From the NCBI GenBank assembly GCA_016868095.1, contig VGHV01000020.1, forward strand, positions 1-15,914: a stretch of 15,914 nt of DNA, written 5' to 3'. The DNA is from Betaproteobacteria bacterium (GTDB lineage Bacteria > Pseudomonadota > Gammaproteobacteria > Burkholderiales > Burkholderiaceae_E). The notes under the pieces are model-generated. The model made no database searches and was not told the origin of the DNA. It saw only the letters and a list, made by a program, of their open reading frames with translations. Positions 1-7,241 of the stretch are shown one piece after another (positions within the stretch are counted from its first letter, which is position 1; each line of letters starts with the position of its first letter). The position numbers and the translations under genes are program-made.

Positions 1-184
1 TGGGTTGCCCAGCCAGCGCTGGCATTGCACCTATAGATCTTCCTGAGGTGCCGTGACAGTTGGCACAATTCGCGGCTAGTGCCGCTCCGCTTCCCGATAC
101 TGAACTTGCCGATACGGCAAACGGGCTTGTTGCTACGACAATGCCAATCATCCCGACCACACGCTTGATCCACCGCTTACTCAT
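1..184 (-). CDS. Exported c-type cytochrome, 5' part only (cut by window edge)
   Basis: This minus-strand frame opens at ATG 184-182 and runs off the left edge after 61 codons, so the 3' part is missing. It begins with a signal peptide: basic start MSKRWIKR, a hydrophobic stretch at residues 9-20, and a likely cleavage after the small residues near 24-26. The haem-binding motif CANCH lies at residues 43-47, followed by a Gly/Ala/Pro-rich segment ending in PALAGQ. A class I cytochrome c acting as a periplasmic electron carrier is therefore expected. The context around the motif resembles small cytochromes paired with flavocytochrome c/sulfide dehydrogenase, but the partner gene would lie outside the window, so this is inference. 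A purine-rich ribosome site (AAGGGGGAG) precedes the start. It lies downstream of clpA on the same strand after an 84-base gap. Confidence 0.85.
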   Translation of the reverse strand, partial: MSKRWIKRVVGMIGIVVATSPFAVSASSVSGSGAALAANCANCHGTSGRSIGAMPALAGQP

Positions 185-230
185 GACAGTCTCCCCCTTA
201 ATGAAACAAACAAAAACCAGCCTTGCTAAT

Positions 231-262
231 ACCTAAACAGAGACAAACCTAAACAGTGACAA
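231..262. repeat. 16-nt tandem duplication between clpA and the cytochrome gene
   Basis: ACCTAAACAGAGACAA (231-246) is followed directly by ACCTAAACAGTGACAA (247-262), with one mismatch in 16. It lies just after the clpA stop, in the leader of the cytochrome gene as read on the minus strand. Its function is unknown. It could be slippage or a duplicated protein-binding site. Confidence 0.75.
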
Positions 263-268
263 CTTCCC

Positions 269-2599
269 CTATACAGAAACAACTTCCGGCGCTTCTTCTC
301 CCGCATCAGACGAAGGCTTGCTTGCATCGGATGCCCCTGCAATCACCAGCTTAACCTGATCGCCTTCATCGAGATCCACGGTGACTTTGCCACCTTGAAC
401 CAATCGACCAAACAACAATTCATCAGCAAGCGCCCTACGAATCGTATCCTGGATGAGCCGTTGCATCGGGCGCGCACCCATCAGTGGGTCAAAGCCCTTC
501 TTAGCCAAATAGGCGCGAAGTTTTTCGCTGAATATCGCTTCAACCTTTTTCTCGTGAAGTTGCTCTTCGAGTTGCATCAAGAACTTATCAACCACACGCA
601 AAATAATTTGCTCATCGAGCGCTCTGAAACCAATAATCGCATCAAGCCGGTTACGAAACTCAGGCGTGAACATCCGCTTGATTTCAGCCATTTCGTCACC
701 AGCCGCCGTAAGATTAGAAAAGCCAATCGAACGCTTTTGCAAATCGGCAGCGCCCGCATTGGTTGTCATGACAATAATGACGTTACGAAAATCAGCTTTT
801 CGACCGTTATTATCGGTGAGCGTGCCGTGATCCATAACTTGTAGCAGGATGTTAAACACATCAGGATGGGCTTTCTCGATCTCGTCGAGCAAGAGAACCG
901 CATGCGGCTTTTTCGTAATTGCCTCGGTTAGTAGCCCGCCTTGGTCAAAACCCACATAACCGGGAGGCGCTCCGATAAGACGAGATACCGCGTGTCGCTC
1001 CATGTACTCCGACATATCAAAACGAATCAGTTCGATACCAAGAATAAAGGCAAGCTGACGCGCCACCTCGGTCTTGCCAACGCCGGTTGGTCCAGAAAAT
1101 AAGAACGAACCAATCGGCTTTTCAGGCTTACCAAGCCCTGATCGCGCCATCTTGATGGCCGCAGCCAAGGCTTCGATCGCCGCATCCTGCCCGAAAACCG
1201 TGTTGGTGAGATCGCGATGCAAGTGCTGCAGTTTGCTGCGATCGTCCGATGACACCGATGCGGGTGGGATTCTTGCAATTTTTGCAACGATATCCTCAAT
1301 CTCAAGCTTGCCGATGGTTCGCTTTTGTTTGCTCTTTGGGAGTATGCGTTGGGCGGCACCGGCTTCGTCGATCACATCGATGGCCTTATCGGGCAGGTGC
1401 CGGTCATTGATGTATTTAGCCGATAACTCGGCCGCTGCTGACAAAGCAGCCGCCGAATACTTCACACTGTGGTGCTCTTCAAATCGGGATTTCAGACCGC
1501 GCAGGATTTGGACGGTTTGCTCTATCGTTGGCTCACCCACGTCGATTTTCTGAAAACGTCTCGATAGTGCGTGGTCTTTTTCAAAAATACCCCGGTACTC
1601 GGTGAAGGTAGTCGCCCCGATACACTTAAGTTGGCCCGAAGAAAGCGCTGGCTTCAAAAGATTCGAGGCATCGAGCGTACCTCCCGAGGCAGAGCCAGCA
1701 CCGATAAGCGTGTGGATTTCGTCAATAAATAAAATGCCGTTGGGGATAGCCTTTAATTGCTTCAGCACAAGCTTAAGTCGCTGTTCAAAGTCACCCCGGT
1801 ATTTGGTTCCTGCCAGGAGTGCACCCATATCGAGTGCATAAACCGTGGCGTCACCAAGAATATCGGGCACGTCTTGTTGTGTGATGCGGTAGGCCAAACC
1901 TTCAGCGATGGCAGTCTTACCAACACCGGCCTCGCCAACGAGTAATGGATTATTTTTACGACGACGACACAAAATCTGGATCACCCGCTCGACTTCGGCT
2001 TCGCGACCAATCAGCGGATCAATACGCCCTTCTTTGGCTGCGGCATTCAAATTATTGGTGAACTGATCAAGCGCGTTGGGCTGTCCTGGTTGCGCAGCAG
2101 CTGCCTGCTCTTCACCCTCACCCTGCTTGGCCTCTTCCTGGCCCTGCTCCTTGGACTGAGGAGCCTTGGTGATCCCATGCGAGATGTAGTTCACCACATC
2201 AAGCCTTGTGATGCCCTGCTGGTGCAAGTAGTAAACAGCGTGCGAATCCTTCTCACCAAAAATCGCCACCAGCACATTGGCGCCGGTGACTTCTTTTTTT
2301 CCGTTGGATGTGGACTGCACGTGCATGATGGCACGCTGTATGACCCGCTGAAACCCTAGCGTTGGCTGCGTATCGATATCGTCGGTACCAGGAACTACGG
2401 GCGTGTTTTCTTTGATAAACCCGGTCAAATTCTTCCGCAAATCTTCGATGTTTGCGGCACAAGCGCGCAGCACCTCAGCGGCGGAGGGATTATCGAGTAA
2501 CGCGAGCAAGAGATGCTCAACGGTTATAAACTCGTGGCGCTGCTGTCTAGCCTCAACAAAGGCCATATGCAGACTAACTTCTAATTCCTGAGCAATCAT
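269..2599 (-). CDS. clpA: ClpA, ATP-dependent Clp protease ATP-binding subunit
   Basis: ClpA is the cytosolic AAA+ unfoldase that feeds substrates into ClpP. I start it at ATG 2599-2597, giving 776 residues (E. coli ClpA has 758). The frame stays open six codons upstream, but this ATG follows GGAGGAAGC and forms ATGA with the clpS stop. The order is: two Clp N-domain repeats (about 1-145); an acidic Gln/Glu-rich linker (about 148-175); AAA+ module 1 with Walker A GEAGVGKT (222-229) and Walker B ILFIDE (289-294); AAA+ module 2 with Walker A GPTGVGKT (503-510) and Walker B VLLLDE (568-573); sensor-2 segment GARPMQR (708-714). The ClpP-docking loop reads IGF (625-627) rather than the IGL of E. 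coli ClpA. There is no ClpB/ClpC-type middle domain, which supports ClpA. The C-terminal about 20 residues are acidic/Ser-rich and look dispensable. Confidence 0.97.
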   Translation of the reverse strand: MIAQELEVSLHMAFVEARQQRHEFITVEHLLLALLDNPSAAEVLRACAANIEDLRKNLTGFIKENTPVVPGTDDIDTQPTLGFQRVIQRAIMHVQSTSNGKKEVTGANVLVAIFGEKDSHAVYYLHQQGITRLDVVNYISHGITKAPQSKEQGQEEAKQGEGEEQAAAAQPGQPNALDQFTNNLNAAAKEGRIDPLIGREAEVERVIQILCRRRKNNPLLVGEAGVGKTAIAEGLAYRITQQDVPDILGDATVYALDMGALLAGTKYRGDFEQRLKLVLKQLKAIPNGILFIDEIHTLIGAGSASGGTLDASNLLKPALSSGQLKCIGATTFTEYRGIFEKDHALSRRFQKIDVGEPTIEQTVQILRGLKSRFEEHHSVKYSAAALSAAAELSAKYINDRHLPDKAIDVIDEAGAAQRILPKSKQKRTIGKLEIEDIVAKIARIPPASVSSDDRSKLQHLHRDLTNTVFGQDAAIEALAAAIKMARSGLGKPEKPIGSFLFSGPTGVGKTEVARQLAFILGIELIRFDMSEYMERHAVSRLIGAPPGYVGFDQGGLLTEAITKKPHAVLLLDEIEKAHPDVFNILLQVMDHGTLTDNNGRKADFRNVIIVMTTNAGAADLQKRSIGFSNLTAAGDEMAEIKRMFTPEFRNRLDAIIGFRALDEQIILRVVDKFLMQLEEQLHEKKVEAIFSEKLRAYLAKKGFDPLMGARPMQRLIQDTIRRALADELLFGRLVQGGKVTVDLDEGDQVKLVIAGASDASKPSSDAGEEAPEVVSV

Positions 2600-2904
2600 G
2601 CTTCCTCCATCACGCACTGCAGCGGATGTTGATGCTGCCTTGCAAAACTACAAACTTGTTCGACCTTGGTGGCCGCGATATCGCGCGGGAAAAGTCCGCA
2701 GACTCCTTTGCCCTCTTGGTGCACTTTCAGCATGACCTGCGTTGCTTTCTCACGCCCCATCTTAAAGAACTTTTGCAGCACGAGGATCACAAATTCCATG
2801 GGCGTGTAATCGTCATTCAGCAGGACGACCCGGTACATGGGCGGTGGTTTCGTCTTGGCCTCTTGTTTGTCGAGAACAAGACTTGGTGAGTTTGAATTTG
2901 GCAT
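2596..2904 (-). CDS. clpS: ClpS, N-degron adaptor for ClpAP
   Basis: ClpS binds proteins with destabilising N-terminal residues and hands them to ClpA. The 102-residue reading starts at ATG 2904-2902. It has a short disordered N-terminus, then the conserved core [14 protein letters not shown]. The N-degron pocket residues known in E. coli ClpS are visible: N30, D31, D32, gatekeeper M36 and H62, within KVHQEGKG. The C-terminus [10 protein letters not shown] is typical of Betaproteobacterial ClpS. An in-frame ATG 25 codons upstream (2979) would add residues unlike the family, so I reject it, although no strong ribosome site precedes the chosen start. The stop overlaps the clpA start (ATGA), implying coupled translation and co-expression of adaptor and unfoldase. 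The gene is divergent from the cold-shock gene, about 270 bases away. Confidence 0.95.
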   Translation of the reverse strand: MPNSNSPSLVLDKQEAKTKPPPMYRVVLLNDDYTPMEFVILVLQKFFKMGREKATQVMLKVHQEGKGVCGLFPRDIAATKVEQVCSFARQHQHPLQCVMEEA

Positions 2905-3057
2905 GCCAGCGATTTTAAGCCGTAGCCGGGGGTTTCGGTGGCACTGGACCCACGGATTTGATTGTTGTTTTCCTGTCATAAAACGACGAAAAACAACGGC
3001 GACCGCCTAAAAATCTTTACAAAGCCTACAAAAGCGTCATGAAGTTGTTGTTCGCAC

Positions 3058-3086
3058 TTGACGTTCAGTCCTTTAGACCAGAGAAT
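3058..3086 (+). promoter_or_regulatory. Possible sigma70-type promoter for the cold-shock gene
   Basis: TTGACG (3058-3063) is followed after 17 bases by GAGAAT (3081-3086), which matches the -10 consensus at four of six positions. Transcription would start near 3093 and leave a leader of roughly 85 bases. Long structured leaders are known for cspA-type genes. This is a by-eye call only. Confidence 0.35.
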
Positions 3087-3178
3087 CCCTGCGTGATTAA
3101 GGGTTTTTCCTTGCACGTTTCAGTTTTCGATCATTCGATCGGGATGTTTTGTAGTCTTTTTGATGGATGGGTTTTGCA

Positions 3179-3385
3179 ATGGCGACCGGTACGGTGAAGT
3201 GGTTCAATGACGCCAAAGGTTTTGGCTTTATCACGCCTGATGAGGGCGGCGAAGATTTATTTGCACATTTTTCAGCAATCCAAATGAACGGATTTCGTAC
3301 GCTGAAAGAAGGACAACGTGTGCAGTTTGACGTGGTCCAGGGTCCGAAGGGGAAACAAGCATCCAATATTCAGGCCCCAACCTGA
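3179..3385 (+). CDS. CspA-family cold-shock protein
   Basis: This is a single cold-shock domain of 68 residues, the usual length for bacterial Csp proteins. Such proteins bind single-stranded RNA/DNA and act as RNA chaperones in the cytosol. The start ATGGCGACCGG gives [10 protein letters not shown], the canonical N-terminus. RNP1 reads KGFGFI (13-18) and RNP2 reads LFAHF (27-31, where many relatives have VFVHF). A further in-frame ATG four codons upstream (3167) is less likely. The gene is monocistronic: it is divergent from clpS and followed by a strong hairpin terminator at 3404-3437. Which paralogue (cspA, cspD or another) cannot be told from sequence alone, and the sequence does not show whether it is cold-induced. 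Confidence 0.95.
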   Translation: MATGTVKWFNDAKGFGFITPDEGGEDLFAHFSAIQMNGFRTLKEGQRVQFDVVQGPKGKQASNIQAPT

Positions 3386-3403
3386 ACGGTCGCTGAACAG
3401 CCC

Positions 3404-3437
3404 AAAAAAGAACCGGCCTCCTGGCCGGTTTTTCTTT
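3404..3437 (+). terminator. Rho-independent terminator of the cold-shock gene
   Basis: The stem AACCGGCC (3411-3418) pairs perfectly with GGCCGGTT (3423-3430) around the loop TCCT, followed by a T-rich tract and preceded by an A-rich tract. The A and T tracts on both sides mean it could also act on the opposite strand. Confidence 0.9.
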
Positions 3438-3560
3438 GCGGCCTCCGACAAGTCAGGCGTTATTGTTGCGCCTAGCCAACACATCATGGGCAACCCGAAC
3501 CTAGAACATTACACTCACAAACTGCTGTCAACCAAAGCATCCGCTGAACGTTGAAGCATA

Positions 3561-3574
3561 TGACCACTTGGTCA
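3561..3574. promoter_or_regulatory. Perfect 6-bp palindrome upstream of the small peptide gene
   Basis: TGACCA-CT-TGGTCA is a perfect inverted repeat with a 2-base spacer, ending 27 bases before the ATG at 3602. It is the right size for a dimeric repressor operator, or for a short hairpin in the mRNA leader. A poor -35-like TTGAAG lies at 3551-3556. No regulator gene lies next to it. Confidence 0.45.
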
Positions 3575-3601
3575 ATATCAACTTTCCAAGAAGAGGAAAT
3601 C

Positions 3602-3718
3602 ATGAAAAAATTGATCGCTATCCTGATGGCCGGCATGTTTGCTGTTGGTGCTGCTTACGCTTCTGACGCCAAGAAAGACGACAAGAAAGCCGACGCTAAG
3701 AAAGAGCAAAAGAAGTAA
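3602..3718 (+). CDS. Small exported lysine-rich peptide (38 aa), unknown function
   Basis: This 38-codon frame starts at ATG 3602 behind a strong ribosome site (AGAGGAA) and ends at TAA 3716-3718. The first 20 residues form a classical Sec signal peptide: MKK, a hydrophobic core LIAILMAGMFAVGA, and AYA before the likely cleavage site. The predicted mature part is about 18 residues made almost only of Lys, Asp, Ala and one Glu, with repeated KK pairs (SDAKKDDKK, then ADAKKEQKK). It has no Cys and no further hydrophobic segment, so the product would be a tiny soluble, charged, probably unstructured periplasmic or secreted peptide. It has its own upstream region and two consecutive terminators, so it looks like a genuine monocistronic gene. 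I do not recognise a named family. Similar short exported Lys-rich peptides are, from general impression, common in Burkholderiales as hypothetical proteins. Confidence 0.8.
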   Translation: MKKLIAILMAGMFAVGAAYASDAKKDDKKADAKKEQKK

Positions 3719-3725
3719 TCGGAAG

Positions 3726-3746
3726 GCGACCATTAGGTCGCTTTTT
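3726..3746 (+). terminator. Terminator 1 of the small peptide gene
   Basis: GCGACC (3726-3731) pairs with GGTCGC (3736-3741) around the loop ATTA and is followed by five Ts. It begins 8 bases after the stop codon. Confidence 0.85.
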
Positions 3747-3754
3747 GGTTTTCT

Positions 3755-3778
3755 AAGGCAGGTTTATCCTGCCTTTTT
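3755..3778 (+). terminator. Terminator 2, second hairpin in tandem
   Basis: AAGGCAGG (3755-3762) pairs with CCTGCCTT (3768-3775) around the loop TTTAT, ending in a run of Ts. It stands only 9 bases after terminator 1 and 31 bases before the next gene. Confidence 0.8.
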
Positions 3779-3808
3779 ATTTTTGTAGGTTTATCGTTTA
3801 ATTAACAG

Positions 3809-4345
3809 ATGATGAGTCTTTGGAACACGAAGGCTGCTGTGAGCTCGTTCTACAGATCCGCAGGTAGTCAGCCCGCTGGCTTATCGCATCTAGCGCTTCA
3901 AATCAGCACCGTGCTGATGCTAGCTTTTGCCACATTGCAAGGTTCGGCCCTTGCCCAGGATCGAAATCCACCGCTTCCTCAAATCGAACTTCGAGCCGGT
4001 ATGCACCGAATCGTTGCCGAGGTAGCGGCTAATGACGAGACCCGATCACGAGGCTTGATGTTTCGTGAGCAACTCGCCCCGAATCACGGCATGTTGTTTA
4101 TTTTCCAGCAAGCCTCGCCCTACTGCTTTTGGATGAAAAACACGCCGCTTGCGCTGAGCATCGCCTTTTTGCGAGATGACGGCACGATCGCCAATATCGC
4201 AGACATGCAAGCACACAGCGAAAAGAGTCATTGCGCCCGCGAGCCCGTGCGCTTCGCACTTGAAATGGAGCAGGGCTGGTTTGTACGCAAAGGCTTGCGC
4301 GAAGGCAGTCGTATTGGCCACCCAAAACTCTTCGGCTCGCCTTAG
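3809..4345 (+). CDS. DUF192 family exported protein
   Basis: This is a 178-residue protein. A hydrophobic segment at about 28-45 followed by GSALA-Q (46-50) looks like a signal peptide, but with an unusually long 27-residue lead, so the true start may be internal (a GTG lies at codon 11). The rest is a DUF192 domain: RGLMFRE (81-87), GMLFIF (94-99), PYCFWMKNTPLALSIAFL (104-121), DGTIANIADM (124-133), then SHCA and a Phe-Ala-Leu-Glu-Met segment ending GWF (156-158). The motif order fits the whole family. The biochemical role of DUF192 proteins is not established, and no partner is visible here. It is convergent with xseA; the stops are separated by only 24 bases with no clear terminator between. 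Confidence 0.9.
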   Translation: MMSLWNTKAAVSSFYRSAGSQPAGLSHLALQISTVLMLAFATLQGSALAQDRNPPLPQIELRAGMHRIVAEVAANDETRSRGLMFREQLAPNHGMLFIFQQASPYCFWMKNTPLALSIAFLRDDGTIANIADMQAHSEKSHCAREPVRFALEMEQGWFVRKGLREGSRIGHPKLFGSP

Positions 4346-4369
4346 GTCCAGTAGCGAAACAACTCGCGT

Positions 4370-5725
4370 TCAGTCGCCCGTGCCGGCAACTTCAACTTTG
4401 ATGAGCCCCTCGGCGAGGCTGACATCGAGCATGTCGCCTGGGGCCACTGCCGTGGCCTTGCGAACGAGGCGTCCATGTTCATCGGTGACCAGCGCATAGC
4501 CACGCTCAAGTATGCGCTGAGGACTGAGAAGCTCGAGTTGTTTGCTGAACACATCGAGCTGAGATTCCCGAGACTTCATGGTCTTTTCCAGTGCCTGCCC
4601 AAGCCTCCGAGCCCTCATCGCCAAGGCTTCACCAAGTCGGTCTAAGTCCGGGGATCGCAAGCGCAAACTTAGCCGTTGAAGCCATTCGGCTCGCTCCTGT
4701 AAGCGCTCAGACGGTGCCTTAAGTTGCCGTGCCAGGCGGTCGGTGTGCTGCTCAAAGCGGCGCAGGTTTGACTGCCAACGCAGTTGCATGGTCTGCGCAA
4801 CATGCTGTAGTTGCCGCTCAAGGCTTTGCCAGCTTGGACAAGACTGGGTCGCGGCCGCCGTGGGAGTTGGCGCGCGCCAATCCGCAGCGAAGTCGGCAAT
4901 CGTCACATCGCTTTCATGGCCAATACCCGCAATCACTGGAATAGGGCTAGAGGCGATACAACGAGCCAGCGCTTCATCGTTAAAGGCCCACAAATCCTCG
5001 ATCGAACCGCCTCCCCGCACAAGCAACAAAACATCACAATCCCTGCGCTCGTTGGCTTGCCTGAATGCCTCGATCAATTCCTTGGGCGCCGATAGCCCCT
5101 GGACCGATGCCGGATAAATGACCACTGGAATCGATGGCATGCGCTGGCCGAGGGTTGCGAGCACATCGCGAAGGGCTGCGGCCTGCAAGGACGTGATGAC
5201 GCCAATGGCCCTCGGCAGCTCGGGCAAAACCCGCTTTCTTTCCTGATCGAAAAGACCTTCTGCCTGGAGCTTTTGTTTGAGTCGAAGAAACTGCAATTGC
5301 AAGTCGCCTTGACCTGCGGGACGCATTTGTTCGATTTGCAGTTGGATGTCGCCACGCGGCTCATAAACCGAGAGCTGCGCTAAGACCTCGACCATGTCAC
5401 CTTCTTTAGGCCGAAACCCCATGAACTGGGCCTTATTGCGGAACATGACACAGCGAATTTGCGACTGTCGATCCTTCAAACTGAAGTAATGATGGCCACT
5501 GCTTGCAACGCTTAGATTCGAAACTTCTCCTCTTACCCGGAGCAAAGGAAATTGTCTCTCCAGTAGCCCTGCGATCCGCCGAACAAGCTCGGAAACAGCG
5601 AGCACTTCGGGGCCTTTTAAAGCGCCAAGGCCTAGCGAATCGGAATCGCCTTGAAGAAAACCAGCTTTCATGGGACTTTCCGGCCGAATGCTTTCCACAA
5701 CTTCGGACGTTGTGGGGAGAGCCAT
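4370..5725 (-). CDS. xseA: Exodeoxyribonuclease VII large subunit
   Basis: XseA, with the small subunit XseB, forms the cytosolic exonuclease VII, which degrades single-stranded DNA in both directions. The 451-residue product has an N-terminal OB-fold (about 43-140, with RVRGEVSNLSV at 63-73 and HHYFSLKD at 78-85). The nuclease core follows, with RGGGSIEDLWAFN (237-249), GIGHESDVTIAD (267-278) and RAPTPTAAA (284-292). A long coiled-coil region rich in Arg, Leu and Gln spans about 300-400, and SPQRILERGYALV (401-413) lies near the end. ATG 5725-5723 adds about 40 residues before the OB-fold that are not conserved; a later ATG (5671) is an alternative. xseB is not in the window. The gene is divergent from exbB across 305 bases. 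Confidence 0.96.
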   Translation of the reverse strand: MALPTTSEVVESIRPESPMKAGFLQGDSDSLGLGALKGPEVLAVSELVRRIAGLLERQFPLLRVRGEVSNLSVASSGHHYFSLKDRQSQIRCVMFRNKAQFMGFRPKEGDMVEVLAQLSVYEPRGDIQLQIEQMRPAGQGDLQLQFLRLKQKLQAEGLFDQERKRVLPELPRAIGVITSLQAAALRDVLATLGQRMPSIPVVIYPASVQGLSAPKELIEAFRQANERRDCDVLLLVRGGGSIEDLWAFNDEALARCIASSPIPVIAGIGHESDVTIADFAADWRAPTPTAAATQSCPSWQSLERQLQHVAQTMQLRWQSNLRRFEQHTDRLARQLKAPSERLQERAEWLQRLSLRLRSPDLDRLGEALAMRARRLGQALEKTMKSRESQLDVFSKQLELLSPQRILERGYALVTDEHGRLVRKATAVAPGDMLDVSLAEGLIKVEVAGTGD

Positions 5726-6030
5726 AGAAAAACCCTTGGAATGCCCTGATTAATATGATAAGCCATTGATTTTAAATGATTTTAATTTGACTATTTTTTC
5801 AGCAGATGATTCAAACCCTGAATTTTCAAGCCTTTGGAAAGTTTCGGGACAGGCTTTGCACATAGTTATCCACAGAAATTGTGAATGATTAACGAAAGCC
5901 CTGTAAGCATGCACAGCTTGCGGATTTGCTCACACAGACATTCGGGCGGACAATTCGACAGGTGCACCGACCTCAAGCCTGAAATGATACTTAAGTTGAA
6001 ACAATTGAACGGTCTGAGGGCTGTTAAGCC
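5726..6030. other. Divergent intergenic region xseA/exbB, with one DnaA-box nonamer
   Basis: This 305-base stretch has no gene. The half near xseA (about 5745-5805) is very AT-rich and must hold the xseA promoter, though I see no well-matched -35/-10 pair. A perfect DnaA-box nonamer TTATCCACA lies at 5866-5874. The half near exbB has TTGAAA at 5996-6001 but no convincing -10 element. No terminator or small ORF is evident. Confidence 0.6.
5866..5874 (+). promoter_or_regulatory. DnaA-box consensus nonamer (single copy)
   Basis: TTATCCACA matches the strict DnaA-box consensus. It stands alone, so it is not an origin by itself. It could titrate DnaA or regulate xseA or exbB, or be a chance match, which is expected at low frequency genome-wide. 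Confidence 0.4.
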
Positions 6031-6720
6031 GTGATCGACATATTCCGTCAAGCCGGTTGGCCTGCGTGGATTTTGCTCGCCATGTCAGTGGCGGCGCTCG
6101 CAATTGTGATCGATCGCTTATGGGTGATGCGTCGATCGCAAGTACTGCCGACTCAAGCCTTGGCGACTGCAAGCGACTTGCTTGTCCTCATCCGACGTCG
6201 CCCCAACGAACATCCGGACCTGCTGCAAGCGCAAAGCGCGCTTGAAAAGTCCTCGATGGCGGGCAAAGTCCTGGTAGCGGGCCTCAACGCCAGGAATGAG
6301 GATCGATCGAGTCAAGAACTCGCCGTGCAAATTACCGGGCAGGCCATGGTTCGCGAACTTGAGCGAGGACTTAGTCTTTTGGCAACACTTGCCAGCCTTG
6401 CGCCCTTGGTCGGTCTGCTTGGCACGGTTGCAGCCATGATTGAGGCATTTGGCGTCCAATCGGGCGATCAAGCCGACCCTCAGGCCCTCGCTGCAGCGAT
6501 TGCCATGGCCCTGCATGCAACCGGACTCGGACTCGGGCTTGCTATTCCAGCCACGCTTGCCCACCGCTTATTGCGCGAACGTTGTGATGGATTCGTTGCG
6601 GATTTAGAAACGATGGCGCAGCGTTGGCTGCACCAATTAGGCCAGCCCCTCAGGCAAGAGCGCGTGGAGCAAGCCAGTGTGGATCATCACAAGACAGTTT
6701 CTTCATCAGGGGATTCGTGA
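6031..6720 (+). CDS. exbB: ExbB/TolQ/MotA-family proton channel protein
   Basis: This is an inner-membrane subunit of a proton-driven motor, and its partner ExbD is encoded directly downstream. The 229-residue product starts at GTG 6031. It has three membrane segments in the ExbB pattern: residues about 11-31, 114-140 and 152-178, with a large cytoplasmic loop between the first two. The conserved APLVGLLGTV (124-133) and the third-helix motif ALHATGLGLGLAIPA (160-174, with T164) are present. Energy would come from the proton-motive force and be delivered through a TonB/TolA-like protein, but none is encoded nearby, so the powered partner is unknown. The stop TGA shares its last base with the exbD ATG. 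It could equally be called TolQ-like; the pairing and locus favour ExbB. Confidence 0.9.
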   Translation: MIDIFRQAGWPAWILLAMSVAALAIVIDRLWVMRRSQVLPTQALATASDLLVLIRRRPNEHPDLLQAQSALEKSSMAGKVLVAGLNARNEDRSSQELAVQITGQAMVRELERGLSLLATLASLAPLVGLLGTVAAMIEAFGVQSGDQADPQALAAAIAMALHATGLGLGLAIPATLAHRLLRERCDGFVADLETMAQRWLHQLGQPLRQERVEQASVDHHKTVSSSGDS

Positions 6721-7241
6721 TGGCCTGGATGGGCTTCAGACATCGACCCAGCTTGTTTTCGATTCGCTCAAAACCTGAGCCCGATATCAGTCTGATTGCG
6801 CTGATCGACCTGTTGCTTGTGGTCTTGATGTTTGTCCTGGTGACCAGCACCCTTAGTAAATGGTCTCAACTTGGTTTGAATTTGGCCTCAAGCCGAGCCG
6901 GTACTGAGATCGCACGAACAGGACTTCGAGTGGCCGTGCTACGTGATGGCAGCATTCGGATCGGGGACACCCAAGCACTCAGCGGCCTTGATGCAGGCGC
7001 ACTCGTTAAGGCCTTTATCGAGGCTCGACAAACACTAAACGCTAAAAATGATGTCAATGCCACAGTGGACCCATCAAAACCTGACCACATCAAGCAAAGC
7101 GAGGCCGCAATGCGCGCTAAAGCTCCAAGCATGATGATTTACGCCGACCGCCTCGCACCCCATGGCGCTGTGGTACGCGTCATGGATGCAGCTAGGCAAG
7201 CAGGCATTGAGCGCGTTGGACTCGTCACGCAAAAAGACTAA
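6720..7241 (+). CDS. exbD: ExbD/TolR-family protein
   Basis: This is the partner of ExbB in the proton-driven motor. I start it at ATG 6720, overlapping the exbB stop by one base and preceded by AGGGGA, giving 173 residues; the frame is open further upstream but inside exbB. A short cytoplasmic N-terminus leads to one membrane helix (about 23-44) holding the essential acidic residue, D30 in LIALIDLLLVVLMFVL. A periplasmic domain of about 125 residues follows, ending [20 protein letters not shown], the typical ExbD C-terminal fold. Its last about 80 bases overlap the longest possible lpxK frame. Confidence 0.92.
   Translation: MAWMGFRHRPSLFSIRSKPEPDISLIALIDLLLVVLMFVLVTSTLSKWSQLGLNLASSRAGTEIARTGLRVAVLRDGSIRIGDTQALSGLDAGALVKAFIEARQTLNAKNDVNATVDPSKPDHIKQSEAAMRAKAPSMMIYADRLAPHGAVVRVMDAARQAGIERVGLVTQKD

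Noticed and set aside
395..844. Plus-strand ORF of about 150 codons opposite clpA
   Set aside because: It is antisense to conserved clpA codons, has no ribosome site and no recognisable domain; other such antisense frames across xseA, hppA and the ABC genes were rejected for the same reason.
2600..2617. ClpA start six codons earlier
   Set aside because: It would lie inside clpS, whereas the ATG at 2599 has a good ribosome site and the ATGA overlap.
2905..2979. Longer ClpS starting at the ATG at 2979
   Set aside because: The extra 25 residues are basic and unlike any ClpS N-terminus; the reading from 2904 has family length.
3318..3554. Plus-strand ORF spanning the cspA end and terminator
   Set aside because: It starts inside cspA in another frame and reads through the terminator hairpin, with composition unlike a protein.
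4346..4369. Bidirectional terminator between the convergent DUF192 and xseA genes
   Set aside because: The 24-base gap has no convincing stem with a T tract.
6624..6719. Longer ExbD frame beginning inside exbB
   Set aside because: The added residues are Arg/Ala-rich shadow sequence of exbB; the ATG at 6720 has a ribosome site and gives a normal ExbD length.
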